This document shows, piece by piece, positions 1 to 6,759 of a stretch of DNA of 64,000 nt (positions are counted from its first letter, which is position 1; the number at the start of each line of letters is the position of its first letter). Where the stretch lies: assembly GCA_033851265.1 (NCBI GenBank), contig JAWWOW010000008.1, positions 1-64,000 on the forward strand, written 5' to 3'. This DNA comes from JAWWOW01 sp033851265. GTDB lineage: Bacteria > Actinomycetota > Actinomycetes > JAWWOW01. The translations under genes were made by a program, and so were the position numbers. The notes beneath the pieces are model-generated. The model was not told the DNA's origin, ran no database searches, and saw nothing but the letters and a program-made list of their open reading frames with translations.

Positions 1-414
1 CTCCGTAACGCTACCCAGCACCGGTTGCGCGAGTTGCGCCTGGAAAGTTCGCAACTCTGGGACGGGACGGCAGGGGGTACCGATGGCGTCTGGGACCCGT
101 CTCTGAAATGCGGCCCGGCCGCCGGAAGGCTGTATTGCCCTATCACCGACTTGCGACCGGGTGAGCGTCGGACGTACACGTTCCGGCTGGCGCCGCCACG
201 CCCAGCACAGTCACGATGGGCCTGGGCCGTGCACGTCGGATCACACGGTTACCCGATGAGCGAACTCGCTCGCGTCAACATCGGCGGGCGCGACCCGAAC
301 GCCTCACTGCCATCAACCGGCCTTTCCTTTTTCACCCTGCTCGGCATCGGTATGGCAGCAGTCATGATCGGCTGTGTGATGGTGGCAAGACGACGCCCAT
401 CATCCGAGCGATAA
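1..414 (+). CDS. LPXTG-type sortase substrate, C-terminal part (5' end off window)
   Basis: The frame is open from base 1, so the gene starts left of the window. The visible part ends with a complete cell-wall sorting signal: LPSTG about 35 residues before the end, then a hydrophobic stretch of about 20 residues (SFFTLLGIGMAAVMIGCVMV) and the basic tail ARRRPSSER. By family knowledge, sortase cuts between T and G and joins the protein to peptidoglycan. The upstream part has two cysteines and is probably extracellular; I do not recognise it. The TAA stop lies inside the first array repeat. This is the first visible member of the array. Confidence 0.7.
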   Translation, partial: LRNATQHRLRELRLESSQLWDGTAGGTDGVWDPSLKCGPAAGRLYCPITDLRPGERRTYTFRLAPPRPAQSRWAWAVHVGSHGYPMSELARVNIGGRDPNASLPSTGLSFFTLLGIGMAAVMIGCVMVARRRPSSER

Positions 415-447
415 GGGCCGTTCATTACCTGCCTGGCAGGTTCAGCG
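409..447 (+). repeat. attC-like repeat 1
   Basis: The left half CGATAAGGGCCGTTC is standard and contains the TAA stop of the preceding gene. The right half is diverged and carries the inverted repeat ACCTGCC/GGCAGGT in place of the usual GGACCGGCGTTATCG. Confidence 0.5.
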
Positions 448-468
448 TGTTGAAGCCACCATGGACGG

Positions 469-963
469 GTGCGAGGTACAGGACACTCGGCAAGAGCACT
501 CGCGGCAGCGTCTGGTGTCTCGGCGTGTGTTGCGGCGGCGCTCCCCTGGATGAGGGTTGCGAATCCGCCTGGCGAACGGTGGTCAGTCGGTTTCTTCTCT
601 TATGGAGCTTGGTGGATCTCATCCGATCTGGCGTGGACGAACAGTCGGCCACCTGTGTCGTTGCTGGTCGCGTTGGCCTCGATCGGCGCGAGTACCGCGA
701 CTCTTTCCTTGGTGAGCCGGTCGAGGTTGTTGCTGACCGCGCTGTTGTCCACCGCGCCTCTGCTCGCCGTACTGCTCGCAGCAGGCAACCCGATGGAGTG
801 GCCTTGGGACCAACCCTCGGGCCCCCATCTGGCACCTGACTCCGGCTACTGGATCGCCGTCGGTTCGCTCGTTCTGGCTTTGATGGCGTTGACGCTGATC
901 CTGCTCGGGGCCGTGCGGTTTAGGCGGCAGCGAGCGAGGACCACTTCTGTTGCTACGGCCTGA
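469..963 (+). CDS. Small four-helix membrane protein, unknown
   Basis: A 164-residue protein from a GTG start. Four hydrophobic segments are visible: about residues 8-28, 62-85, 88-106 and 128-150. The tail after the last helix is basic (RFRRQRART). There is no recognisable domain, and I assign no function. It lies between two array repeats and ends 7 nt before the second one, as a cassette gene would. The GTG start was chosen because a nearby ATG at 461 is in another frame that stops early. Confidence 0.55.
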   Translation: MRGTGHSARALAAASGVSACVAAALPWMRVANPPGERWSVGFFSYGAWWISSDLAWTNSRPPVSLLVALASIGASTATLSLVSRSRLLLTALLSTAPLLAVLLAAGNPMEWPWDQPSGPHLAPDSGYWIAVGSLVLALMALTLILLGAVRFRRQRARTTSVATA

Positions 964-970
964 GTCCGCA

Positions 971-1009
971 CGAGAAGGGCCGTTCTTGCGCAGTGATCCG
1001 CCGTTCTCG
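971..1009 (+). repeat. attC-like repeat 2
   Basis: Well-preserved copy. The outer arms CGAGAAG and GTTCTCG pair except at the innermost base. Complementarity extends outward on both sides (TCCGCA against TGGGCAGA, imperfect). Confidence 0.65.
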
Positions 1010-1099
1010 GGCAGATGCGCACGTACGCATAGCTCACAGGGGAAGTGAAAGGTCTGGCCGAGTCGCCGAGGGTCCTGCCTTCGGTGTGAGAATCGCTGG

Positions 1100-1492
1100 A
1101 TGCCGTCGATCCAAGGCGCTTCGCACATGGCTCTCACTGTCCGGAACATGCAGGCGAGCGCGGAGTGGTATCAGCGCGTGTTCGGCTGGCAGGTGCTGCG
1201 TCGTTACGGCAGTGACGAGGCGGGCACGCCGCGCATCCTGCTGTTCGATCCGGTGAGCTTCTTCGCCGTGGGTCTGTGCCAACCCGACCATGGCTCTGCT
1301 GACGCCTTCGACCATCGCCGCACCGGCCTCGACCATTTCGCGTTCCAGGTCGCTGACGCGGATGAGCTCGACGCCTGGATCGTGCATCTCGACGAACTCG
1401 GCGTGGCGCATTCCCCAGTTCGGGTGCTTGACCTAGGGCGTTTCGTGTCGCTCGAAGACCCGGACGGAATCCAGTTCGAACTCTGGCTGTAA
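1100..1492 (+). CDS. VOC/glyoxalase-like protein
   Basis: 130 residues, the usual size of a single-chain VOC protein with two beta-alpha-beta-beta-beta modules. The opening SHMALTVRNMQASAEWYQRV and the second-module GLDHFAFQVADADEL are typical, as is the closing SLEDPDGIQFELWL. Candidate metal ligands are H9, H74 and the glutamate near the C-terminus. Members are dioxygenases, glyoxalases or antibiotic-binding proteins, and the substrate cannot be told. It is the only array gene with a common metabolic fold. The stop TAA lies in the next repeat. Confidence 0.8.
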   Translation: MPSIQGASHMALTVRNMQASAEWYQRVFGWQVLRRYGSDEAGTPRILLFDPVSFFAVGLCQPDHGSADAFDHRRTGLDHFAFQVADADELDAWIVHLDELGVAHSPVRVLDLGRFVSLEDPDGIQFELWL

Positions 1493-1516
1493 GTGCCGTT
1501 CCCGCGTCAGTTAGAC
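1489..1516 (+). repeat. attC-like repeat 3 (short)
   Basis: TGTAAGTGCCGTTC followed by CAGTTAGAC. The right end GTTAGAC fits the canonical integron R-box GTTRRRY. Both flanking genes stop inside it: TAA on the plus strand and TTA (minus-strand TAA) in the GTTAGAC box. Confidence 0.5.
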
Positions 1517-1777
1517 GATCAGCGAGGTCAAGGCCGCAGCGCCGAGGATGCGGCGGAACGGGTTCACGCCTCGGAGCAACTCGTCGAGTCCCCACCACGC
1601 GAGCGCGGCAATTGCCAACCAACCCAGCACATCGTGGGCTGTTCCGCGTGCTGAAACGAGTACCTGCGCGATCCGAAATCCAACGAACAAGGCGAGGGGC
1701 GCGTTCGGCATCTGCGCGATGGTGAACTTCCCGGTCTTGCGGCTGCGGAACAACCAATCGACACTTCGCCTGCCCAT
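1511..1777 (-). CDS. Small membrane protein, conserved actinobacterial type
   Basis: 88 residues from an ATG. The N-terminal part has a basic WLFRSRKTGKFTIAQMPN stretch, followed by two hydrophobic helices (about 27-43 and 50-64) and then LDELLRGVNPFRRILG. The pattern, including the IAQxPN and LRGVNPxRR stretches, resembles a family of short actinobacterial membrane proteins that I know only as uncharacterised. Longer upstream extensions of the frame run into a diverged repeat and are unlikely to be coding. It is on the opposite strand to the repeats, like about a third of the array genes. Confidence 0.65.
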   Translation of the reverse strand: MGRRSVDWLFRSRKTGKFTIAQMPNAPLALFVGFRIAQVLVSARGTAHDVLGWLAIAALAWWGLDELLRGVNPFRRILGAAALTSLIV

Positions 1778-1812
1778 GTGGCGACCGTAGGCGACCGATT
1801 GCAGCTCGCGAA

Positions 1813-1850
1813 CGAGAAGCGCCGTTCCGCGCTGTTGATGGCGGTCCCGT
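1813..1850 (+). repeat. Diverged attC-like repeat
   Basis: ACGAGAAGCGCCGTTC is one base from the consensus left half. The right half (GATGGCGGTCCCG) is poorly conserved. It separates the minus-strand gene before it from the plus-strand gene after it. Confidence 0.4.
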
Positions 1851-1873
1851 GTCCTGCGCGACATGATCGGGTC

Positions 1874-2179
1874 GTGCGGCGGCGGATCCACGCGATACCT
1901 CTGATCTTCGGATTCGGCTTGACTACTTTCGCAATTGGAGCAGGGATCGCCGCGTTGCCGATGCAGGGCGGCGGTGCAGCTTGCGGGAGCGTTCTCCGTC
2001 CCCGGAGCCTCGGGGGTTCCGTCTGTGGCGACTATCACTTGCTCATGGGTTTGCTAGCCCTGTGGTTCGCCTTCGTCGGGTTGTTGTTCATTGTCGGTAG
2101 CGGTGGGGCCTATGCCCTCAGCAGGTGGAACCGGCGCCGACAGCCACGGCATCTGAGCCGGAACGACCGTGGCCTATAG
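1874..2179 (+). CDS. Two-helix small membrane protein, unknown
   Basis: 101 residues from a GTG at 1874. An ATG at 1838 is in frame but lies in the diverged repeat. Two hydrophobic helices flank a short loop with two cysteines (ACGSVL and SVCGDY) that could form a disulphide outside the membrane. The C-terminus is strongly basic (RWNRRRQPRHLSRNDR). I do not recognise the family. The start is uncertain because no clear ribosome site is present. Confidence 0.45.
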   Translation: MRRRIHAIPLIFGFGLTTFAIGAGIAALPMQGGGAACGSVLRPRSLGGSVCGDYHLLMGLLALWFAFVGLLFIVGSGGAYALSRWNRRRQPRHLSRNDRGL

Positions 2180-2197
2180 GTGGTTCGCAAACCGCAC

Positions 2198-2236
2198 TTG
2201 AAGGGCCGTTCTTGCAGCACGGTCCCGGCGTTCTCG
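2198..2236 (+). repeat. attC-like repeat 4
   Basis: Close to consensus: GAAGGGCCGTTCTTGCAGCA, then GTCCCGGCGTTCTCG. The left and right halves can fold into a bulged hairpin. Confidence 0.65.
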
Positions 2237-2288
2237 CTCGTGTGATTCGGCATGATCGGATGATGTGTGGCTAGACAAACCCACGGCA

Positions 2289-2294
2289 TAGACT
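2289..2294 (+). promoter_or_regulatory. Predicted -10 box (TAGACT), leaderless
   Basis: TAGACT fits the actinobacterial TANNNT -10 and ends 7 nt before the ATG of the lipoprotein gene, the spacing of a leaderless transcript. It suggests that this cassette carries its own promoter. Confidence 0.45.
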
Positions 2295-2301
2295 CTGCCG
2301 C

Positions 2302-2670
2302 ATGCGGCGCGGACTGCTCCTAATCGCGCTAGTGGTGAGCCTGGCCGGATGCTCCAGTGGGGGCACGAGCAACGCGCCGAGCGCGACCCCCACGCCAGGC
2401 GACGGATCCAAGACCGTCCATCTCACGAAGGTTGATTTCGGTGATGCCTGGCCGCTGCTGGTGCCTGAAGCCGATGTGCAGTGCAAACCTGCCGCCGGTG
2501 GTGCTCCCACCGAGGTCTTCATGGTCCTTGACGGTCGCACCTACGGTCTGAACGTCCCGGCCCTCGGAAGATTGCCCGAGGTCCCCGACCGTCTACTGAA
2601 GAAAGGCCGTGACGGGAGGGATGACCTCGGCGCGTTTATCCTCCCCGGCGTTGCCCCTTGCGAGGGATAG
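2302..2670 (+). CDS. Lipoprotein, DUF2511-like
   Basis: 122 residues. The signal peptide MRRGLLLIALVVSLAGC ends in the lipobox LAGC, with the lipidated cysteine at position 17. A Ser/Thr/Pro-rich linker follows. The mature part has DAWPLLVPEADVQC followed by MVLDGRTYGLN, a pattern I associate with DUF2511 (YebY-like) proteins, whose function is unknown to me. Two cysteines (about 61 and 120) may pair. The start is fixed by the signal peptide and by a leaderless -10 box 7 nt upstream. The stop lies in the following repeat. Confidence 0.75.
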   Translation: MRRGLLLIALVVSLAGCSSGGTSNAPSATPTPGDGSKTVHLTKVDFGDAWPLLVPEADVQCKPAAGGAPTEVFMVLDGRTYGLNVPALGRLPEVPDRLLKKGRDGRDDLGAFILPGVAPCEG

Positions 2671-2699
2671 CCCAGGCCAGTACCGGCGCTATCGCTCGC
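2660..2699 (+). repeat. attC-like repeat 5, with co-varying arms
   Basis: The conserved core is eroded, but the arms GCGAGGGATAGC and GCTATCGCTCGC are complementary at 11 of 12 positions. The pairing is kept although the bases differ from other copies. The stops of both flanking genes (TAG on plus, CTA for minus) lie in the arms. Confidence 0.55.
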
Positions 2700-2937
2700 C
2701 CGGATTACTGGTCCGATGCAGGAGATAGATGGCGCTCAGAATGGACATCAGGAGCATTCCGGTGAACAGAACACTCCCGATGAGTCGCAGAATGCCACCA
2801 CTGACCGCGTACGACAGCCAGCCGAGCGCAGTCGCCAACAGGTAAATAGCGCCAAGCCACCGTGCGTGATAGACCGAGCGGGATGTGAGCCACCAGGGAC
2901 CATCAGCCAACGCTTTCCACGTCACGTGGCCAGCCAA
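2689..2937 (-). CDS. Small membrane protein, unknown
   Basis: 82 residues. It begins MAGHVTWKALADGPWWL and has two or three hydrophobic segments (about 26-43 and 48-70) before a polar end LLHRTSNPGER. There is no recognisable domain. Its stop codon is embedded in the right arm of the preceding repeat, and its start lies about 48 nt from the next one, so it fills its interval as a reverse-oriented cassette gene. Confidence 0.5.
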   Translation of the reverse strand: MAGHVTWKALADGPWWLTSRSVYHARWLGAIYLLATALGWLSYAVSGGILRLIGSVLFTGMLLMSILSAIYLLHRTSNPGER

Positions 2938-2984
2938 TCAGTCAATCCGTGGCGACCGCCATGGAGGTCGCGCACGGGGCCGAA

Positions 2985-3023
2985 CGAGAAGGGCCGTTCG
3001 CGAGCACAGGACCGGCGTTACGC
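2985..3023 (+). repeat. attC-like repeat 6
   Basis: CGAGAAGGGCCGTTC, GCGAGCACA, GGACCGGCGTTACGCG: a near-consensus copy. Confidence 0.65.
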
Positions 3024-3090
3024 GACGCCTTTTATGCGGGCGACGACCAGCGCAGAATAGTGCGAACCACTTCCTGTGGGGGAGCGTCGA

Positions 3091-3522
3091 ATGACTGTGA
3101 AGTGCCGAGCTCTCTTGGTCGTGGCTGTCTTGCTCAGTCCTGCGGCGACCGCCTGCTCCGCTGACAGCAACGGTGCGAGTGCTTTCTATTGCACCTACCA
3201 GGGGAGCAAGATCAAGTTGGATACGCGGGGACAAGACCGTGGCTGCTCGGCGTTGCCATGGGATCTTCGCGACCTCCAGGTACAGAACGCTGGCCGTCGT
3301 CTCGTCGTGACCTTGCATCCGGGCCAAGCCGCGTGTTTCGACCAGGTGCAGCTCGTGGCCCATGAGGCGGCCCACAGAGTCGCAGTCGCGCTGCTGGGGA
3401 CGACGGGAACTCACTCGTGTTCCGGCGGCTCGGCGGACGGGCCAACCCCCAGATATTCGGTGGATTTGAAGAACTCGCTGGGTGTCCGGCCGGTCTCCGC
3501 GACCATCAGCGCTCCGCGCTAG
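3091..3522 (+). CDS. Secreted lipoprotein, unknown
   Basis: 143 residues. The ATG at 3091 follows a good ribosome site (GGGGGAG, 7 nt away); the in-frame GTG at 3076 overlaps that site and is rejected. The signal peptide ends at LSPAATAC, with a probable lipidated cysteine at 22. The mature part has four more cysteines (FYC, GCS, AACF, HSC), suggesting two disulphides. I recognise no family. The TAG stop overlaps the following repeat. Confidence 0.65.
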   Translation: MTVKCRALLVVAVLLSPAATACSADSNGASAFYCTYQGSKIKLDTRGQDRGCSALPWDLRDLQVQNAGRRLVVTLHPGQAACFDQVQLVAHEAAHRVAVALLGTTGTHSCSGGSADGPTPRYSVDLKNSLGVRPVSATISAPR

Positions 3523-3552
3523 AAGGGCCGATCTGGAACGCGTCAGAAGCGC
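3516..3552 (+). repeat. attC-like repeat 7
   Basis: CGCGCTAGAAGGGCCGATC, then a diverged right half ending AGAAGCGC. The arms GCGCT and AGCGC pair. The plus-strand gene's TAG and the minus-strand gene's TCA both lie inside. Confidence 0.5.
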
Positions 3553-3686
3553 TTCCGTTTGCGAGGTAAGCGCCCAAGCCACCCTTTGATCAGACGGTTA
3601 GTGCGCAGCTCGGTGCTCATGCCGGGCTTCAAGTCGTACGGCAAGGTGTGGAACTCCGGGAGCCTGGAAGTTCGTCGCCGTCTCAT
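3543..3686 (-). CDS. 47-residue basic microprotein
   Basis: An ATG-to-TGA frame of 48 codons fills the interval between repeats 7 and 8. The product starts MRRRRTSRLPEF and ends LPRKRKRF, so both ends are very basic, with a short hydrophobic middle. Codons are GC-rich at third positions. I assign no function; nucleic-acid binding is only a guess from charge. No clear ribosome site is visible. Its support is mainly positional, since otherwise this interval would have no gene. Confidence 0.4.
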   Translation of the reverse strand: MRRRRTSRLPEFHTLPYDLKPGMSTELRTNRLIKGWLGRLPRKRKRF

Positions 3687-3715
3687 GATCGAAGTTTGCC
3701 TTAAAACGGCACGAG

Positions 3716-3755
3716 CGCGAAGGGCCGATCCTGCGCTCGCGGTTCGGCGTTATCG
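3716..3755 (+). repeat. attC-like repeat 8
   Basis: GCGAAGGGCCGATCCTGC, then GGTTCGGCGTTATCG. The next gene starts 8 nt after it. Confidence 0.65.
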
Positions 3756-3756
3756 T
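3751..3756 (+). promoter_or_regulatory. Predicted -10 box formed by the repeat end (TATCGT)
   Basis: The last bases of repeat 8 plus one T make TATCGT, a TANNNT -10 box, 7 nt before the ATG of the zinc-finger microprotein. Confidence 0.35.
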
Positions 3757-3763
3757 CCGATGC

Positions 3764-3931
3764 ATGTCCGGTCACTATCGGTGGCGCACGCGTCTGCGGC
3801 AGTGGCTTCCTCACCGACCGCCGCTGTATTTGTTGGTGCCAAAGGGTCGGAACTGTGGTGACCATGATTGGTATCGATCCGAAGGTGACACCTGGCACTG
3901 CTACCACTGCCGAGCTGTACGGACCGACTGA
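3764..3931 (+). CDS. 55-residue zinc-finger-like microprotein
   Basis: The frame from ATG to TGA encodes a basic, aromatic N-terminal half (GHYRWRTRLRQWL) and a C-terminal half with GRNCGDHDW and WHCYHC. One cysteine, nearby His/Asp residues and a CxxC-type pair suggest a small zinc-binding fold. It starts 8 nt after repeat 8 and stops inside repeat 9, so the gene fills the whole cassette. A leaderless -10 box formed by the repeat end is plausible. The family is not recognised. Confidence 0.55.
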   Translation: MSGHYRWRTRLRQWLPHRPPLYLLVPKGRNCGDHDWYRSEGDTWHCYHCRAVRTD

Positions 3932-3972
3932 TAGGGGCCGCTCGCGAGCACGGGAGCCGCCGTTCTGTTCGG
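3924..3972 (+). repeat. attC-like repeat 9
   Basis: CCGACTGATAGGGGCCGCTC, then GGGAGCCGCCGTTCTGTTCGG. The outer arms CCGAC and GTTCGG pair. It contains the TGA stop of the microprotein. Confidence 0.55.
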
Positions 3973-4111
3973 GCATTGACGACGATCGCGGCGAGGAGGG
4001 CTGGCGCTATTAGTCGATACCGTGCCGCGGGGCGGACGGACGAGTAAATCGCGTCCCCGACAGCTGCGCCGACACTTGCCTGGCCCAGGACTGGACAGAC
4101 AGTGTCGCTGT

Positions 4112-5029
4112 CTACGGGTAGGACCTTCGAATGGAACGCATCCGCTGGGCGCGCTCGAGGGGTGAGTCGCTTGCCTTCCACGTCACGACGAAGCTGCCTT
4201 CCCGCTGCGCATCCTCATCGGTGTTGGAATACATGTCAGCAATCGGTTCTCGGCTGTAGTTGGACGCCGCCAGTGTTTTGCCATCGCTGGTCCGCATCGT
4301 CACATCGTCCGACCTGAACCCGGTGCCGGACTCGGGGTTCCCGTACTGGTCATATTGGCGCCCGCTGGACAGGCCGAAGATCTCTGTCGTTTTTCGGTAT
4401 TGGGCCCAGGACGAGCAACGCTCCCAACTGATCGTCCCGAAGTCTGCCAGAGGCAGCGGCCCGAATGCGTCTTGTGGGCGCTCGACGACGCAGCCGACGG
4501 AAGCGCCCTTGATCGGCGGTGCGCCGTCCGGCTGGGACAGGTCGAGATAGCTCTCTTCACGGGGGCGGGAAGCGAAGGTCATCGAAGGCTGGATGAGCAC
4601 GTCGCCGAAGCCGAAGTCGTAGATGCTGGCGAACATCCGGGCGCCGGGCTCGGGCGTGAAGTAGGGGATCGGGTTGCGGGGCGTCGACTTCGCGGGATCA
4701 ACCCATTGCGTCCACGCGGAGTAGGTCGCCACTCCCTGCTGGCACCGTCCAGTTACCCCTACTCGCGGCGAACTCGAGGTCGGGTCCTCGACGCCCAAGC
4801 CGATCCAGATCGAGACGGCGCTGATGCCCAACCGCGGACAACTCAGCGCCGGCACGTCAAACGTGCCCTCGACCGTCGGGATATCTGGTGCGCCCGGCAG
4901 ATTCGCGATGAAACCGGTCCACACGCGAGACGTCCTCGCGGCCACATCGGCACCGGCCGGCGCCTGGGCAAGCGCGACTGCGGCGACGACCGCCAGCGGA
5001 ATTACGGCGCGACGAAGCCACCCCAACAT
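4112..5029 (-). CDS. Secreted protein resembling G1 (glutamic) peptidases
   Basis: 305 residues from an ATG that precedes a clear signal peptide (LRRAVIPLAVVAAVALAQAPAGA); an upstream in-frame ATG would bury it. The mature start RTSRVWTGFIANLP, then VEGTFDVPAL, AVSIWIGLGVED and AYSAW-type strands, follows the beta-sandwich pattern of eqolisin-like proteins (N-W-G-Y, W-x-VP, S-x-W-x-G-x-D). Where active members have Y-E-W-x-P, this one reads SAWTQWVDP, so the catalytic Glu may be Gln. It could be a binding protein rather than a protease. It is a reverse-oriented array gene, with about 110 nt to the next repeat. Nothing recognisable lies between 3,973 and 4,111. Confidence 0.55.
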   Translation of the reverse strand: MLGWLRRAVIPLAVVAAVALAQAPAGADVAARTSRVWTGFIANLPGAPDIPTVEGTFDVPALSCPRLGISAVSIWIGLGVEDPTSSSPRVGVTGRCQQGVATYSAWTQWVDPAKSTPRNPIPYFTPEPGARMFASIYDFGFGDVLIQPSMTFASRPREESYLDLSQPDGAPPIKGASVGCVVERPQDAFGPLPLADFGTISWERCSSWAQYRKTTEIFGLSSGRQYDQYGNPESGTGFRSDDVTMRTSDGKTLAASNYSREPIADMYSNTDEDAQREGSFVVTWKASDSPLERAQRMRSIRRSYP

Positions 5030-5141
5030 TGGCCCCCCAACGAAAGGCGAAAGCGCCAGTTTAGTGAGAAAGCCCCGACTCTTCGTGGGAGGTAAGGCAG
5101 CCCTGAAAAGCGCCTTGCTGAGCGCGTCCTTAGTGCTGCGC

Positions 5142-5192
5142 CAAGTCGCACCCGATCGCGAAGGGCCGATACTCAACACGGGATGCGACTTG
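5142..5192 (+). repeat. attC-like repeat 10 with private 13-bp arms
   Basis: The core GCGAAGGGCCGATAC lies inside the arms CAAGTCGCACCCG and CGGGATGCGACTTG. These match at 13 positions with one unpaired base and share no sequence with the arms of other copies. Confidence 0.6.
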
Positions 5193-5232
5193 CTGAAGGG
5201 CTGCCCGCACGGTGGCGAGAGGCAGACTGTCG

Positions 5233-5769
5233 ATGACTGACTGGCACATCGGGGTGATCGCGGCGGCCACCGCTGCGATTCTTGTTGCTGGGGTCACTCG
5301 TGTGGCGACCTGGCCGTCGGCACCTTTGCATCCGTGTGAATCCACTACGAAGCCGGTTGGTGACGTGCTATTCGACGTCTCTGTCAGCCCGTTCACGGCA
5401 CAGTGGAACTACGGCCCTCTCGATCATCAATTCGTGCTTACCTTCCAGGTATCCGAAACGTCTTCAGTGCCGACCCGGCTCGTCTGCGTCATCGCACTCA
5501 CTTCGGGTGCTGACAGTTCAGGGTTCGCCAGCGCGGGAATCGACTCAGCGACCGTGACGCCGGGGGAACGACCGCCTTCCCTGAATCAACCCATATCGGT
5601 GCCGAGCCAGGGTTCCATCCTCTACGTGAACATCTATGTAACCGGGCCATGCGCCACAGTTCAGAATGCGAGTTTCCGGGCTGGCTTTATCAGAGGCCAT
5701 CTTGCGGCGAGCACTGTCCTGACGTGGGATCCGTCTTTGAACGGATGTGCTAGCCCACCTCCGGTGTGA
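5233..5769 (+). CDS. Secreted or membrane-anchored protein, unknown
   Basis: 178 residues from ATG 5233 (an in-frame GTG lies at 5212). One N-terminal helix (IGVIAAATAAILVAGVTRV) is a signal anchor or uncleaved signal. The rest looks like a single extracellular beta-sandwich: FDVSVSPFTAQW, QFVLTFQVSETSSVPTRLVCV, SILYVNIYVTG. Four cysteines suggest disulphides. No family recognised. It is preceded by repeat 10 and followed, after 34 nt, by repeat 11. Confidence 0.55.
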   Translation: MTDWHIGVIAAATAAILVAGVTRVATWPSAPLHPCESTTKPVGDVLFDVSVSPFTAQWNYGPLDHQFVLTFQVSETSSVPTRLVCVIALTSGADSSGFASAGIDSATVTPGERPPSLNQPISVPSQGSILYVNIYVTGPCATVQNASFRAGFIRGHLAASTVLTWDPSLNGCASPPPV

Positions 5770-5803
5770 CGCGACGCTCACTAGTAGTGGCGTTCTGGGC
5801 CGC

Positions 5804-5842
5804 GCTAGAAGGGCCGTTCACGAGCGTGGAACCGCGTTCTCG
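5804..5842 (+). repeat. attC-like repeat 11
   Basis: GCTAGAAGGGCCGTTCACGA, then GGAACCGCGTTCTCG. Confidence 0.65.
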
Positions 5843-6001
5843 ACCACATCGCGTGTGACGCGCGGTTAAGGCTCGAATGCGGCCGACCCGCTCGTACGTG
5901 GGTGATGAATTTCTGCGTTTTCGAGACAGGAGCTCCGATCGTCCTGTTTGCTCCACGTTGACCGTTGACGATCTGTCCCATGCACTGAGGAAGTGACCGG
6001 C

Positions 6002-6619
6002 ATGCTGCTCATCTGGGGTTGGAAGGTTCTGTTCAAGACACTCGCCGAGGGCATGTTCCACTGCCCGAATTGTGACGGTGATCGTCACTACCGGCAGCGT
6101 TCCGCCCGACGGTGGTTCACGGTCTTCTGGATCCCCGCTATCCCGCTCAAGCAGCTGGGGGCGTTCGTAGAGTGCTCGACCTGCCAGTGCAGTTACGACG
6201 AAAGGGTCCTCACGCTCCCCACGAGCGCGCAGGTCGCCGACAACCTTTCCGTTGCCATGCGTGCGCTGATGGTTGCCGTTGTCACAGCTGACGGTGAGGT
6301 GACCCCCGATGAGCGTGAGCACGCGATGAACGTCATCGCCGACTCAGTCCACGCTGGCTACACCGAGGAGATGTTCGAATCCGACCTCGAGCACTTCGCT
6401 GGCCGTAATGTCGACGATGTTCTCGCTGACCTTTCGGGAACTCTCAATGACCATGGCAAGGAGCGTGTGCTTGCAATGTGCGTCGAGTTAGCGGCAGCGG
6501 ACGGGACGATTGATGAGCGCGAACTCGATGTTGCCCGTCGCGCCGGCGTTGCGCTGTCCATGACACCCAGCCATACCAAAGGCATCATCGCGGACACGAT
6601 GGAACGCGTGGCCAGCTGA
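6002..6619 (+). CDS. Zinc-ribbon plus TerB-like protein
   Basis: 205 residues from ATG 6002, which has GAGGAAG about 10 nt upstream; a GTG at 5993 is an alternative. Residues 15-60 hold FHCPNCDGDRHY, then ECSTCQCSY: a zinc ribbon with two CxxC knuckles. Residues 80-200 are helical with two copies of an acidic loop (VVTADGEVTPDERE and ELAAADGTIDERE), the metal-binding pattern of TerB/tellurite-resistance domains. Such proteins are linked to stress or phage responses, but the exact role is unknown. A possible 39-residue frame (5877-5996) ends in a GTGA overlap at the alternative start. Confidence 0.75.
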   Translation: MLLIWGWKVLFKTLAEGMFHCPNCDGDRHYRQRSARRWFTVFWIPAIPLKQLGAFVECSTCQCSYDERVLTLPTSAQVADNLSVAMRALMVAVVTADGEVTPDEREHAMNVIADSVHAGYTEEMFESDLEHFAGRNVDDVLADLSGTLNDHGKERVLAMCVELAAADGTIDERELDVARRAGVALSMTPSHTKGIIADTMERVAS

Positions 6620-6690
6620 TACACGGCCTTAACGCTCGGAACCCAGGGACTGCGATGTGAAGTGCCGTCTTATGCACTAGGAAGCAGCCC

Positions 6691-6721
6691 TGCTGGCGGT
6701 TCAGATCTAGGATTGCCAGCA
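6691..6721 (+). repeat. Hairpin at a cassette border (diverged or unrelated)
   Basis: TGCTGGC and GCCAGCA form a 7-bp stem around 17 nt. Just before it, at about 6656, TGAAGTGCCGTCTTATGCA looks like an eroded repeat left half. Together they replace a standard copy at this gene border. Confidence 0.3.
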
Positions 6722-6759
6722 AGGGGACTGGCGCAAAGATGAACGGAGGACAAACGACA

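Noticed and set aside
3972..4111. Minus-strand frame through the gap
   Set aside because: It runs across repeats 8 and 9 and has no plausible start or domain.
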